The notes: a model not told the origin generated them from the sequence alone. A stretch of DNA of 6,940 bases from CAYQVO01 sp964421085 (GCA_964421085.1 CAYQVO010000064.1:1-6940); one strand, 5' to 3'; shown: positions 1-6,201, numbered from the stretch's first letter. A program made the numbers and translations.

Positions 1-559
1 TCCAGTTATCGGAAAAGCGGGACAGTGTCAAGCTTTTCTAAATCCGGACAATTGTCAGTGGCGGATCCGTTGCACGAAATCCTGCACGGAGCGGCTCGTC
101 ATGTCGGTAAGCAGGTCCCAGTCCAGATCACAGCGCCAATGCTCATGAACTCGCGTGGGCTTGTGACGGTATTCTTTCCCGGCCGGGGCGCCGCCATCGT
201 TGCCTGAAACCCGGCACAAAACGTTTCACCCCGGCCGCTTTTTCAGTTCGCTCATTCGTGGCGAAATATGCCCATTAGATAGGCCTTTGCTGCGATCTCG
301 GATCTCGTTGGCGGGCAGGAAAGAAATACCCTGCCAGGGTTGTTCGATACCATACTTTCACGGATCTTTTCTTCATATGTTCGATGATGGAAAAGCAATC
401 CGAAAATGCTTTCATCAGCTGGAAAGATTGCCGCCTGGTCTGAAAATTTGCGGCCCGGGGTTGCGCCGCTGATGGAGTAATGCAAAAGCTCCCGGCAAAA
501 ACAACGCTCGGCAGGGAAAGTCTTTATTAGACGCTTTCAAGAACTGGGACCCTTCTGCT
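1..559. other. No convincing gene; possible decayed minus-strand coding scraps
   Basis: No frame here shows a recognisable family. A minus-strand frame (252-485, TTG start) gives 77 residues ending in TRSEIAAKAYLMGIFRHE. This faintly recalls small DUF2934-type proteins, but it stops before the rest of that motif would appear, and its start is poor. A second minus frame, with its stop near position 58, ends in LTDMTSRSVQDFVQRIRH and has no start. Both could be remnants or chance. The segment also contains two GACA/TGTC palindromes near the left edge (listed separately) and a small interrupted hairpin at 516-538 with no T-tract. It lies downstream of the HD gene, so it may include that gene's 3' untranslated region. 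Confidence 0.4.
21..56. repeat. Pair of GACA/TGTC palindromes
   Basis: Two short palindromes sit close together. GACAGTGTC (21-29) is symmetric around one central base, and GACAATTGTC (47-56) is a perfect 10-base palindrome. Both have the same outer half-site and are preceded by a G. Their centres are about 26 bases apart. They could be an operator pair or part of a transposon end. There is no adjacent start codon, so the role is unknown. Confidence 0.3.
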
Positions 560-1408
560 TTACTTTGGTGGATTATTCGAGACAAAACCAGTCACGAAAT
601 TTGCCACTTCGGTCTGAGTGAGGACTTTCCTTTGATCAACAGCAGCTTTGAGAGCCTTCCTCACTTTTCCAAAATAAGGACCTGGCGAAATTCCCAGGTC
701 TGTCAAGGTCCGTTCCATTTGATTGATAAGCGTCTTTTGAAATGCTGCAGCTGTCTTCTGCTCAAGCAGTTGGGCTCTGTCCGCATCATAGAACTCCCTT
801 AGAACCTTGCCGTGTTGAGTACCATCAGGGGATTGCCACGAAGCAAGCGCATCGGCCTCTTGAAGAATGATTAGCGAGCTGAAGTGAGGCGACTCATAGA
901 ATTCAAGCCGCTTCTTCTCCCCTTGTGCCTGAAGAAGATGGGCAGTCATGTGATTGCGCACAAGAAAGGACAGACGATCCATTTCATCAGCAGTCAAATA
1001 GAAATTCTGAGCCATAGCCTCAGATCGCTCCTCGGCTTTCTCAGCATGTCCGTAGAACGTGATCTTTTCGCCCTGGACTGCCCGGGTAGATGGCTTATCT
1101 ATGTCATGAGCGAGCGCAGCGACGAGAAGCAAATAGCGATCTTCACGTGCCATCCCCTCGGTCAGTCTTGCCACATTGGCAAAGACCTTGGCAGTATGTA
1201 GCAGGGCATTTCCTTCCCGGTGGTGAAGTGTTCCTTGATCGCATGAGCCCAGGTCCATGAATCCTGGAATCAGTGTTTCAAGAGTCCCAGGAGTCTTTGT
1301 ATCCCTGAACCCGGCTTCGATTTCTTGAGTACTGCCGGAAGCCAGGCTATCCAGGAGGAAACTTTCAACTCCCGCCCTTGTTTGAAAGTCGTAACTGGTT
1401 TCAATCAT
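560..1408 (-). CDS. Stand-alone HD-domain protein related to the C-terminal half of CCA-adding enzymes
   Basis: This 282-residue soluble protein carries an HD metal-dependent phosphohydrolase domain. Visible metal-ligand candidates are His71 (in HTAKVF), His101-Asp102 (in ALAHDIDKPS) and Asp186 (in LQEADALAS). FYGHAEKAEERSE (118-130) and His153 also fit the pattern. The KPS after HD, the YGHA motif and the C-terminal segment LGISPGPYFGKVRKAL (about 238-253) are typical of the HD and tail region of bacterial CCA tRNA nucleotidyltransferase/poly(A) polymerase relatives. The nucleotidyltransferase head with its GSxxR...DxD motifs is absent, so it should not add CCA. In CCA enzymes the HD domain has phosphatase or phosphodiesterase activity; a similar reaction here is inference. 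The ATG at 1408 is preceded by AAAGGG six bases upstream, and a candidate promoter lies just beyond. No partner gene is adjacent on the same strand. The HD assignment is strong; the substrate is unknown. Confidence 0.88.
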   Translation of the reverse strand: MIETSYDFQTRAGVESFLLDSLASGSTQEIEAGFRDTKTPGTLETLIPGFMDLGSCDQGTLHHREGNALLHTAKVFANVARLTEGMAREDRYLLLVAALAHDIDKPSTRAVQGEKITFYGHAEKAEERSEAMAQNFYLTADEMDRLSFLVRNHMTAHLLQAQGEKKRLEFYESPHFSSLIILQEADALASWQSPDGTQHGKVLREFYDADRAQLLEQKTAAAFQKTLINQMERTLTDLGISPGPYFGKVRKALKAAVDQRKVLTQTEVANFVTGFVSNNPPK

Positions 1409-1432
1409 GACTAACCCTTTCTGATGTGGACT

Positions 1433-1460
1433 TTTATAAGGTTATGCTTTCGGATATCAA
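1433..1460 (-). promoter_or_regulatory. Candidate sigma70-type promoter for the HD gene
   Basis: On the minus strand, TTGATA (1460-1455) is separated by 16 bases from TATAAA (1438-1433). This lies 25 bases upstream of the ATG at 1408, in the right orientation to drive the HD gene. The match to TTGACA/TATAAT is four to five of six in each box. The spacer is one base short of optimal. Confidence 0.45.
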
Positions 1461-1529
1461 GATGATGCACAGCAAATACTGTCCTGCTTTTCTGCGATTT
1501 GCCTCAAATCAAAGGTAGCTGTAAGGAGT

Positions 1530-1604
1530 GCCGCCTTCAGGTGGCTCATATAATTACCCGCTTTGAGCGGTTCATGTTGTTAAAGCCTGCGGCTCTGCCG
1601 CAGG
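1530..1604. repeat. Cluster of three short hairpins at the broken end of the IS110 fragment
   Basis: Three perfect or near-perfect inverted repeats follow one another. GCCGCC/GGTGGC with loop TTCA spans 1530-1545 and includes one G-T pair. CCGCT/AGCGG with loop TTG spans 1558-1570. CCTGCGGC/GCCGCAGG with loop TCT spans 1586-1604, an 8-base perfect stem. The last could act as a minus-strand terminator (it is followed there by CTTTAA), but the T-tract is weak. All three fall where the IS110-type reading frame stops resembling its family. Confidence 0.4.
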
Positions 1605-1824
1605 ATATGTCCTGAATGCTTTCTGAAAAATGTTTGAGGCGAGGTGCGAGCGTGCGGGACTTGCGTGGTGGGTAACGATAAGTCCAGGCTGCTTCAATCA
1701 AGACACGCCGCACATGTGAGTTGCCGGCCTTGGTAATGTGGCCACGGTGAAGTTTATCGCCGCTGGAATATTCTCAAGGGGGAAGACCCAGATAGCTCAT
1801 AAGCTGTGCAGGATTATGGAATCG
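1546..1824 (-). pseudogene. IS110-family transposase, C-terminal remnant with internal stop
   Basis: The minus strand reads RFHNPAQLMSYLGLPP, then TGA (1776-1774), then EYSSGDKLHRGHITKAGN and SHVRRVLIEAAWTYRYPP, in one frame. This is the conserved C-terminal (IS116/IS110/IS902, transposase_20) block, whose usual form is QLMxYLGLVPSExSSG...GGITKxGNxHVRRxLVEAAW. The TGA stands where a serine codon is expected (PSEYSSG), so a TCA-to-TGA change is likely. Beyond HFSESIQDIS the frame loses family similarity and stops at 1546. The N-terminal DEDD RuvC-like catalytic domain is absent upstream. Full-length members are about 300-400 residues, so only about a quarter remains. No IS ends or bridge-RNA region can be assigned. 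It cannot be functional. Confidence 0.88.
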
Positions 1825-1852
1825 CGGGCTTCGGCGAAAAAGGAAAAGGGAA

Positions 1853-1882
1853 AAAGCGGTAATAAGGCCAGAGGGCCGCTTT
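1853..1882 (-). terminator. Inverted repeat with T-rich flank, possible relic terminator
   Basis: AAAGCGG (1853-1859) pairs with CCGCTTT (1876-1882) around a 16-base loop. The loop region contains part of a GGCC/GGCC mini-stem. On the minus strand the stem is followed by TTCCCTTTTCCTTTTT, which is T-rich but interrupted. No intact minus-strand gene lies upstream of it, so it may be a relic. On the plus strand it would sit in the leader of the 1991 gene. Confidence 0.25.
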
Positions 1883-1979
1883 AATTGGCTGATGCCGGCG
1901 CCTTTTTAAAGCCCTGAGCTCGAAATCTTTTGATTAGCGGACCGATTCGGGCGAGAATTCCGCCGTATTTGTGAATACG

Positions 1980-1993
1980 AGGAGGCTGTCATG
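1980..1993 (+). promoter_or_regulatory. Ribosome binding site and start of the 445-residue gene, duplicated at 2148-2161
   Basis: AGGAGG (1980-1985) is followed by five bases and ATG (1991), a near-ideal Shine-Dalgarno arrangement that supports this start. The same 14 bases, AGGAGGCTGTCATG, occur again at 2148-2161, exactly 168 bases (56 codons) downstream and in the same frame, giving EAVM both times. The second copy could act as an internal start at 2159. Confidence 0.6.
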
Positions 1994-3328
1994 CCGTCAA
2001 ATGATGCCGCGCCAGTTTCGGCTGCCAAAGTGCTTGCAGGAATCCCGGAGGAAATATCTGCTGCAATGTGTCCATCATCCCTTCTCCTTCTTCAGGCGGA
2101 AGCGTATCTTCAGGAGGGAGAAACTGAAAGAGCACGGGACACTGCCCAGGAGGCTGTCATGCACAGCGGCCTTTCAATCCGCCAATGGGCGGAAGCTGCA
2201 AAACGGTATGGGCTTGAAAGAGATCTCCAGACAGCAGGAGGCCATGTTGTCTGGAAGATGATGATTGATGGCGAGCCGCTTTCAGATGTAGATGACACCG
2301 CTCAAAATTATGAACTGACTCCTGGCTGCATCATCGATCGGGCCACTCACGCCATAAAGACGCTGCAGGGGTGGCGGCGGCAGAACCGCGGGTCGGCCGA
2401 AAGCGAAAAGTCACGCATCGCGGCTTTGTTTGAACGTGAATTCGAAATTGGCAGGCATTTCGGTCTCCCGCTTACCAGCGAGCCTCTCTCTTCCTCCTGC
2501 GAAAGTGTCATCTGGTCGATGCTTGGTGAAGCTGTTGAGACGCCGAAGAAATGCTGTGATCCATCTCTGGTCAAGTTTCCTGCCTCTCCTGAGGAAGTGC
2601 GGCAGAAGGCAAAGGAAATGGAGATTGACGATGGGAGACTGAATCATATCATTGCTGAAGTTGCTGCCGCATGGGCTCTTGAATCTCATGTGGTTGCCGG
2701 AAGAGTGGTATCGGATTTCAGTCTTGATGAAAAACTGGTCAAAGATGTGGCCTTACACAGAGCAAGCTCCATGCTGCACTGTCAGAAGGGGTCTGCCGCA
2801 TTAGCCCTTGCAGAATGGGCAGGTGTTAAGAACGGGCTCGAAGAGCAGATTTCGCAATACATTCAGTCCCGAGATCCAAAAAGCTCTCAGGACAGGGTAT
2901 GTCTCTTCGAAGAGATGGGGCTGTCTGATCGTGCACAGGCTGAGGGTGCGCTCGCAGTGGATGAATGTGTTGAGAGGAGGGAACTCGAGGAAGGTCTTCA
3001 TCTTGCGGAGAGACTTGGACTTAATGATAAGGCAGAAGCGATAAGAAATGAGCTGGCGGCGAGGAAGAGGGCAGAGAGTATTGGAGGTGAAATAAGGGCT
3101 CTGGCAGGTGAGGCAGGAAGCAGGTCTTTTGAAGAATGGCGGGAAAAATTCGTGCGGAGCACCTTCCCGGCCGAGAACGTGAGGCAGCTCGGAATTGCTC
3201 TTATCGGCAATTCTCAGGCAAAGCCTGAGATAGTGAGGTGGTTTCTCGAGACAAATGGCCTGACGGATCTGGCGAAGGTTTACTGCAGCATGCGTGAGGC
3301 ACTTCCATTTCTGGAGGCGGGGAGCTGA
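1991..3328 (+). CDS. Hypothetical helix-rich soluble protein (445 residues)
   Basis: I do not recognise this protein. It has no signal peptide and no convincing membrane segment. It is rich in Ala, Glu, Leu and Arg, with many helical stretches. Segments such as LLLLQAEAYLQEGETERARD (39-58) and LAERLGLNDKAEAIRNEL have the helix-turn-helix rhythm of TPR- or alpha-solenoid-like repeats, but no repeat unit is clean enough to name. No catalytic motif stands out, and the few cysteines (such as CC near 188) do not form a zinc-finger pattern. The ATG at 1991 has AGGAGG five bases upstream. The same frame is open back to a TGA at about 1931 but contains no earlier start codon, so an N-terminal extension lost to the adjacent IS110 debris is possible. 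The gene is monocistronic in appearance, with a GC hairpin directly after the stop. A scaffold or partner-binding role would be inference only. Confidence 0.8.
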   Translation: MPSNDAAPVSAAKVLAGIPEEISAAMCPSSLLLLQAEAYLQEGETERARDTAQEAVMHSGLSIRQWAEAAKRYGLERDLQTAGGHVVWKMMIDGEPLSDVDDTAQNYELTPGCIIDRATHAIKTLQGWRRQNRGSAESEKSRIAALFEREFEIGRHFGLPLTSEPLSSSCESVIWSMLGEAVETPKKCCDPSLVKFPASPEEVRQKAKEMEIDDGRLNHIIAEVAAAWALESHVVAGRVVSDFSLDEKLVKDVALHRASSMLHCQKGSAALALAEWAGVKNGLEEQISQYIQSRDPKSSQDRVCLFEEMGLSDRAQAEGALAVDECVERRELEEGLHLAERLGLNDKAEAIRNELAARKRAESIGGEIRALAGEAGSRSFEEWREKFVRSTFPAENVRQLGIALIGNSQAKPEIVRWFLETNGLTDLAKVYCSMREALPFLEAGS

Positions 3329-3333
3329 CTACT

Positions 3334-3372
3334 CTTTCCTCGCGCGTGCGCCTCACGCACCCGCGGGGAGAG
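3334..3372 (+). terminator. Long GC-rich hairpin after the 445-residue gene
   Basis: Starting six bases after the TGA at 3326-3328, CTTTCCTCGCG and GTGCG pair with CGCAC and CGCGGGGAGAG. This makes about 16 paired positions with one C-C mismatch, two G-T pairs and a CCTCA loop. The position fits a transcription terminator or mRNA-stabilising stem. No T-tract follows, so it is not a classical intrinsic terminator. Confidence 0.45.
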
Positions 3373-3430
3373 TCCGAGGGGTGAACAATTATTCAATCTT
3401 CCCTCCCAGGCTGAAATGTTCCAGCAAGAG

Positions 3431-3529
3431 GGAATAGGCTGCAAGGATGGAATGGTTGCACCTCGGGCAGACAGCCCTTGCGGCTCCGTGAAGAAGGATG
3501 CCGCAGTCGAGGTATTTGTCGAAGGCTGC
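3431..3529 (-). pseudogene. IS91-family transposase fragment A (first zinc knuckle only)
   Basis: The minus strand reads AAFDKYLDCGILLHG, then AARAVCPRCN, then HSILAAYS. This matches the N-terminal zinc-binding domain of IS91-type transposases (usual form: FLDCGxLxHGFARxRCxxCxHExLLAFSCKxRxFCPSC). Only the first CxxC pair (CPRC) is present. After HSILAAYS the frame runs into unrelated sequence (LLLEHFSLGGKIE) and stops at 3389. The block 3431-3454 matches 5831-5854 at 23 of 24 bases. It lies antisense to the start of the plus-strand frame at 3498. It is far too short to be functional; full transposases are roughly 380-500 residues. Confidence 0.8.
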
Positions 3530-3950
3530 AGTCGACCTGATCAATAGAGAGCAAATAAATGTTATTGTTCTTCCCGGGCGCGAAGCTGTCCCTCTCAGAG
3601 CAGCACTTAAGGTTCTGGCGCCACAAGCGAGAATCATCTCGGATGAAAAGCTCGTGAAGATTGGAGAGGAAAAAAAGGGCGCGAATCTCCTGGCGGCTGA
3701 TTCGGAGATCATGGGCCTCAAAGATCGCACGGATGCCAGAATCCTCTGCCTCGTTGATGCCATCAAATCCGGCCGAACCCCGTGGAATCGCGGCCTGTTC
3801 TGGCGGCGGCTCTTGTCCGCTCCCCGCAACTTATTTCTGATTTTCCAGAAGCAGCCCGGGTACAGTCGGAACCCTGCATATTTGAAGCCGGATTGTTCAG
3901 AAAAGGCTCAAAAAAGCCGATTCTATTTTCGCATTTTCAGGGTCAAGTGA
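3530..3950 (+). pseudogene. 5'-truncated unknown gene, 3' part, fused in frame to antisense IS91 sequence
   Basis: The open frame can be read from an ATG at 3498, but its first 11 codons are the antisense of the IS91 fragment. Genuine-looking coding sequence begins around AAVDLINREQINVIVLPGRE and continues through ALKVLAPQARIISDEKLVKI and LLAADSEIMGLKDRTDARIL to about GLFWRRLL. The last 45 codons are less convincing and may be non-coding or frameshifted. I do not recognise the family. The composition (alternating beta-like and helical stretches, acidic/basic balance) looks like the C-terminal part of a soluble alpha/beta protein. Its TGA (3948-3950) directly abuts the GTG of the metallopeptidase gene, suggesting past co-transcription or translational coupling. 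It could still be expressed as a 150-residue chimera from 3498. Confidence 0.45.
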
Positions 3951-5393
3951 GTGAAAGCGAGGCCATTCTTCCCGGGTTTATTCATCTCAGCTCTATTGCT
4001 CTTCATTCAGGGCTCAGGCCCTCCCGAGGCCTGCGCGGACGAGTTGAGCGTCCGCACCTATACGCGGACGGGACCTTTTCTTCTTTCAGTCCGTTTCAAG
4101 GAGGGGAAAAAAGAGTGGGCGCAATCCATTCTCGATGAAGCCCCGCCATACATTCGAAAAGTCGAGCGTTTCATGAAGACTCCGATCTGGTGGGATGAAT
4201 TCATGATAATACAAGGATGCGACAACTGCACTTCACGAGCCGAGCTGCAGGATCACAAGATCTATCTCGACTACCGGTACAGCACACCTGAAGATGTCAG
4301 CGTTCTTTTTCATGAGATAAATCATTTCTGGTTTTACTACAATGTAAACCGCAGCAGCGAGGAATGGCTCATCGAGGGGATTGCCAGCTTTCTTCCGAAT
4401 ATAATGAGAGATAAACACATCCTGCCTGATAAACCTCTTTACCACGAAGTCATCGACCGCTACTGGGGCCTTGATTGGCCGCTCTCATCCGATCTTAAGG
4501 ACGTGCCGTTGTATCCATTCAATGAGAAGAAAAGGAGTCTTCTTTACTGGAAGAGCTACAAGCTTCAGTACATTTTTTACTGCATGATGGGTGAGAAGCG
4601 TTATGCCAATTTCGTGAGGAAGATATCGAGAATGCGGAGACGCAAGCCCTCTACAGTGATCTCCACTCTCCTTCGTTATAAAAGGGCAAACTGGAAAAGA
4701 GTTTTGAAAGGCTGGGTGCTGGGGCAGGAATACAAGGGGATTTCACTTCAGGATTTTACAGAGGATGTCGATTCAGACGGTCTTTGTCGCGCAAAAGAGC
4801 TTTGTTTCAGAACTGATCCGGAGAAGCACGACACCGACTCTGATTCCCTTCCCGATGGTGCTGAAGCTGCTATCCACAGGAATCCCCGGAAACCAGATCG
4901 TGATGCTCCTGACCTCCTCGCGCGTTACGGTCCCTTCGCAGATGGCAGCGATACCGACTGGGGGCCCATCCAGGCGGCTGTTTCGAAAGATTTGTCAGGC
5001 GATGTGCAGGGGCCTGCATGGGCGGACATGAATGAGATGTGGACTGCTGTCCGGAACGACAACCTCTATGTTCTGGTCAAGACCGCCTCCAGCCCTGAGA
5101 ACTCAGAGAAAGTGTTCTTTGATATTCTGGTTGATACGAACGGCGACTATTATACGGACGAGGAATTCGCATTCTGGCTCCATGCGCCGCTTTATTCCTG
5201 GCATTATTCTGTGGCAGCAGGCAGCAGCAGCTCCCTGAACGGTCTTGGTGCTGCTGCAGGAGACTACCTGGAAATGGCTATCCCGTTGAGCGCAATCCCA
5301 TCACAATCATTCAGCATTCTTCCTATCATCCGCGATAATGAAACAAACACTAACTTCGATGAATGGGTGGAGTGGGTGCCTTTAAACAAATAA
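3951..5393 (+). CDS. Secreted HEXXH metallopeptidase-like protein with TSP3-like calcium motif and C-terminal beta domain
   Basis: This 480-residue protein starts at GTG 3951 with AGGG eight bases upstream. Residues 1-29 form a Sec signal peptide (basic MKAR, hydrophobic FISALLLFI, likely cleavage after ACA), so it is exported. The peptidase domain spans about 35-270. His121-Glu122-x-x-His125 (LFHEINHFW) is the zinc site, and EEWLIEGIAS supplies the third ligand Glu142, 16 residues after His125. This is gluzincin/peptidase-MA style; M1 enzymes usually have 18. Residues 281-315 hold two Asp-rich segments, DVDSDGL and DTDSDSLPDG, like thrombospondin type 3 calcium loops. Residues about 325-480 (NLYVLVKTAS, VFFDILVDTNGDYYTDEEF) resemble CBM9/DOMON-like beta-sandwich domains that bind sugars or surfaces. 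Cys90/Cys93 and Cys289/Cys295 could form disulfides. The likely role is an extracellular or periplasmic protease acting on an envelope or polymer-bound substrate; the substrate is inference. Confidence 0.85.
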   Translation: MKARPFFPGLFISALLLFIQGSGPPEACADELSVRTYTRTGPFLLSVRFKEGKKEWAQSILDEAPPYIRKVERFMKTPIWWDEFMIIQGCDNCTSRAELQDHKIYLDYRYSTPEDVSVLFHEINHFWFYYNVNRSSEEWLIEGIASFLPNIMRDKHILPDKPLYHEVIDRYWGLDWPLSSDLKDVPLYPFNEKKRSLLYWKSYKLQYIFYCMMGEKRYANFVRKISRMRRRKPSTVISTLLRYKRANWKRVLKGWVLGQEYKGISLQDFTEDVDSDGLCRAKELCFRTDPEKHDTDSDSLPDGAEAAIHRNPRKPDRDAPDLLARYGPFADGSDTDWGPIQAAVSKDLSGDVQGPAWADMNEMWTAVRNDNLYVLVKTASSPENSEKVFFDILVDTNGDYYTDEEFAFWLHAPLYSWHYSVAAGSSSSLNGLGAAAGDYLEMAIPLSAIPSQSFSILPIIRDNETNTNFDEWVEWVPLNK

Positions 5394-5395
5394 AA

Positions 5396-5417
5396 AGCGC
5401 GGGAGGCGTCCGGCGCT
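5396..5417 (-). terminator. Candidate intrinsic terminator on the minus strand
   Basis: AGCGC (5396-5400) pairs with GCGCT (5413-5417). Inside, after one G-G mismatch, GGA pairs with TCC around a GGCG loop. On the minus strand the stem is followed by TTTTTATTTGTTT, a good U-tract. It would end transcription coming leftward from the IS91 remnant and protect the 3' end of the convergent metallopeptidase gene. On the plus strand no T-tract follows. Confidence 0.45.
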
Positions 5418-5570
5418 GATATTGAAGGCTGAAAAGTGTCAGAGCGATTCGCAAAATAAATGCGCCATTCTTTTTGAGGACCGCTCTGGACGAAAGCACG
5501 GCCTGCAGGCGCCCGGACCGAAAAGGAAAAAACTGCTCGTCAGTTTGAGAGGGTTGAAGCAGGAGCGACA

Positions 5571-5959
5571 TCAGGCGGCGATCGGAATTGGAGCCATAGA
5601 GGGAGGCGCTCGCGATGGGACGAGTCCGGGGCTATTGCAGATTCGTTGGATTTGTTCTGGATCAGAGATGAACGCTTTGCTTGTCATGGTCTCGCCACGG
5701 CGCGGGCGGAATTGGGTTGGAGGCAAAAACACTGAACCCGGAATGCTCCCATGTCTTCGCTGACAAGATTCTCAGCAGAAACGAGAGATCTCTTTGCATC
5801 ACAAGACGGACACAAACATCGCCGCCTGCAGGAATATGCTGCAAGGATGGAATGCCGGAGTGGGCCGTATTCATGCTGAAAGAGAATCTCCCGGGAGCGC
5901 TCAAAGGCGTCACGGCAGTTGAAGACCAGGCGGTAAAGGTCGGTCCCGGTGGGCGTCAT
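5571..5959 (-). pseudogene. IS91-family transposase remnant B, several internal deletions
   Basis: Three blocks of an IS91-type transposase appear in the correct order. Block 1 starts at ATG 5959 (MTPTGTDLYRLVFNCRDAF), reaches EYGPLR, then jumps to HSILAAYSCRRRCLCPSC and DAKRSLVSAENL (to 5765). This is the N-terminal zinc domain with about 30 residues missing between EYGPLR and HSIL, including the first CxxC. Block 2 is in another frame (5751-5704) and reads WEHSGFSVFASNPIPP, the family's W-x-HSGF-x-V motif. Block 3 is in a further frame (5675-5571) and reads AFISDPEQIQRICNSPGLVP, like the C-terminal FITDPxxIxRILxHLGL tail. The catalytic HUH histidines (usually HPHIH) and the tyrosine region are missing. 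About 130 of the usual 380-500 codons remain. It is clearly dead. Confidence 0.85.
5831..5854. repeat. 24-base direct repeat shared with 3431-3454
   Basis: The block encoding HSILAAYS on the minus strand occurs here and at 3431-3454 with 23 of 24 bases identical. The flanks on both sides differ. The copies are in direct orientation, 2,400 bases apart, and bracket the truncated gene and the metallopeptidase gene. Confidence 0.8.
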
Positions 5960-6157
5960 GCCGCGTATTCGACTTGTCTCTTTCGCGCAGGTTCCCATCT
6001 GCTCATTTCATGAAGAATCGAAGAAAATTCTCAGGAGTTTCTTCGGCTGACTCATCGCGCCGCGAACCACTGATGGACCAACGGTATCTGAAAGTTTCAA
6101 ATGTCTGGAATTTTATCCAACGCGGGCAGGCGAAGCGGCGTGCAAGCTTCTGGATGG

Positions 6158-6201
6158 CTTTTCAGGCACTGCGCAGACAGATTACTACGCAGGCTGAAAA
6201 G
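6158..6201. repeat. Two-step stem-loop downstream of the DUF3431 gene
   Basis: CTTTTCAG (6158-6165) pairs with CTGAAAAG (6194-6201). Nested within it, CTGCG (6169-6173) pairs with CGCAG (6188-6192) around a 14-base loop. The small asymmetric internal loop is three bases against one. It lies about 50 bases past the DUF3431 stop, in its 3' untranslated region. No T-tract follows on either strand. Confidence 0.35.

Noticed and set aside
252..485. 77-residue minus-strand frame as a DUF2934-like gene
   Set aside because: Only a short IAAKAY-like stretch fits and the diagnostic tail is absent. TTG start with no good ribosome site. Described only as a possible scrap.
516..538. Hairpin GAAAG...CTTTC as terminator of the HD gene
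   Set aside because: The stem is short with a bulge, and no T-tract follows on the minus strand.
884..1201. 105-residue plus-strand frame inside the HD gene
   Set aside because: It is antisense to a clear HD-domain coding region and has no family resemblance.
3389..3829. 146-residue minus-strand frame as a full gene
   Set aside because: Only the 3431-3529 part resembles IS91. The N-terminal portion is Ser/Arg-rich and is the shadow of the plus-strand coding sequence.
6003..6161. Minus-strand frame with ARRFACPRW and ETPENFLRFFMK
   Set aside because: It has no start codon near its upper end, is only 52 codons long, and the CPRW/FRYRW pattern does not match a zinc ribbon. It is probably chance or decayed sequence between the IS91 remnant and DUF3431.
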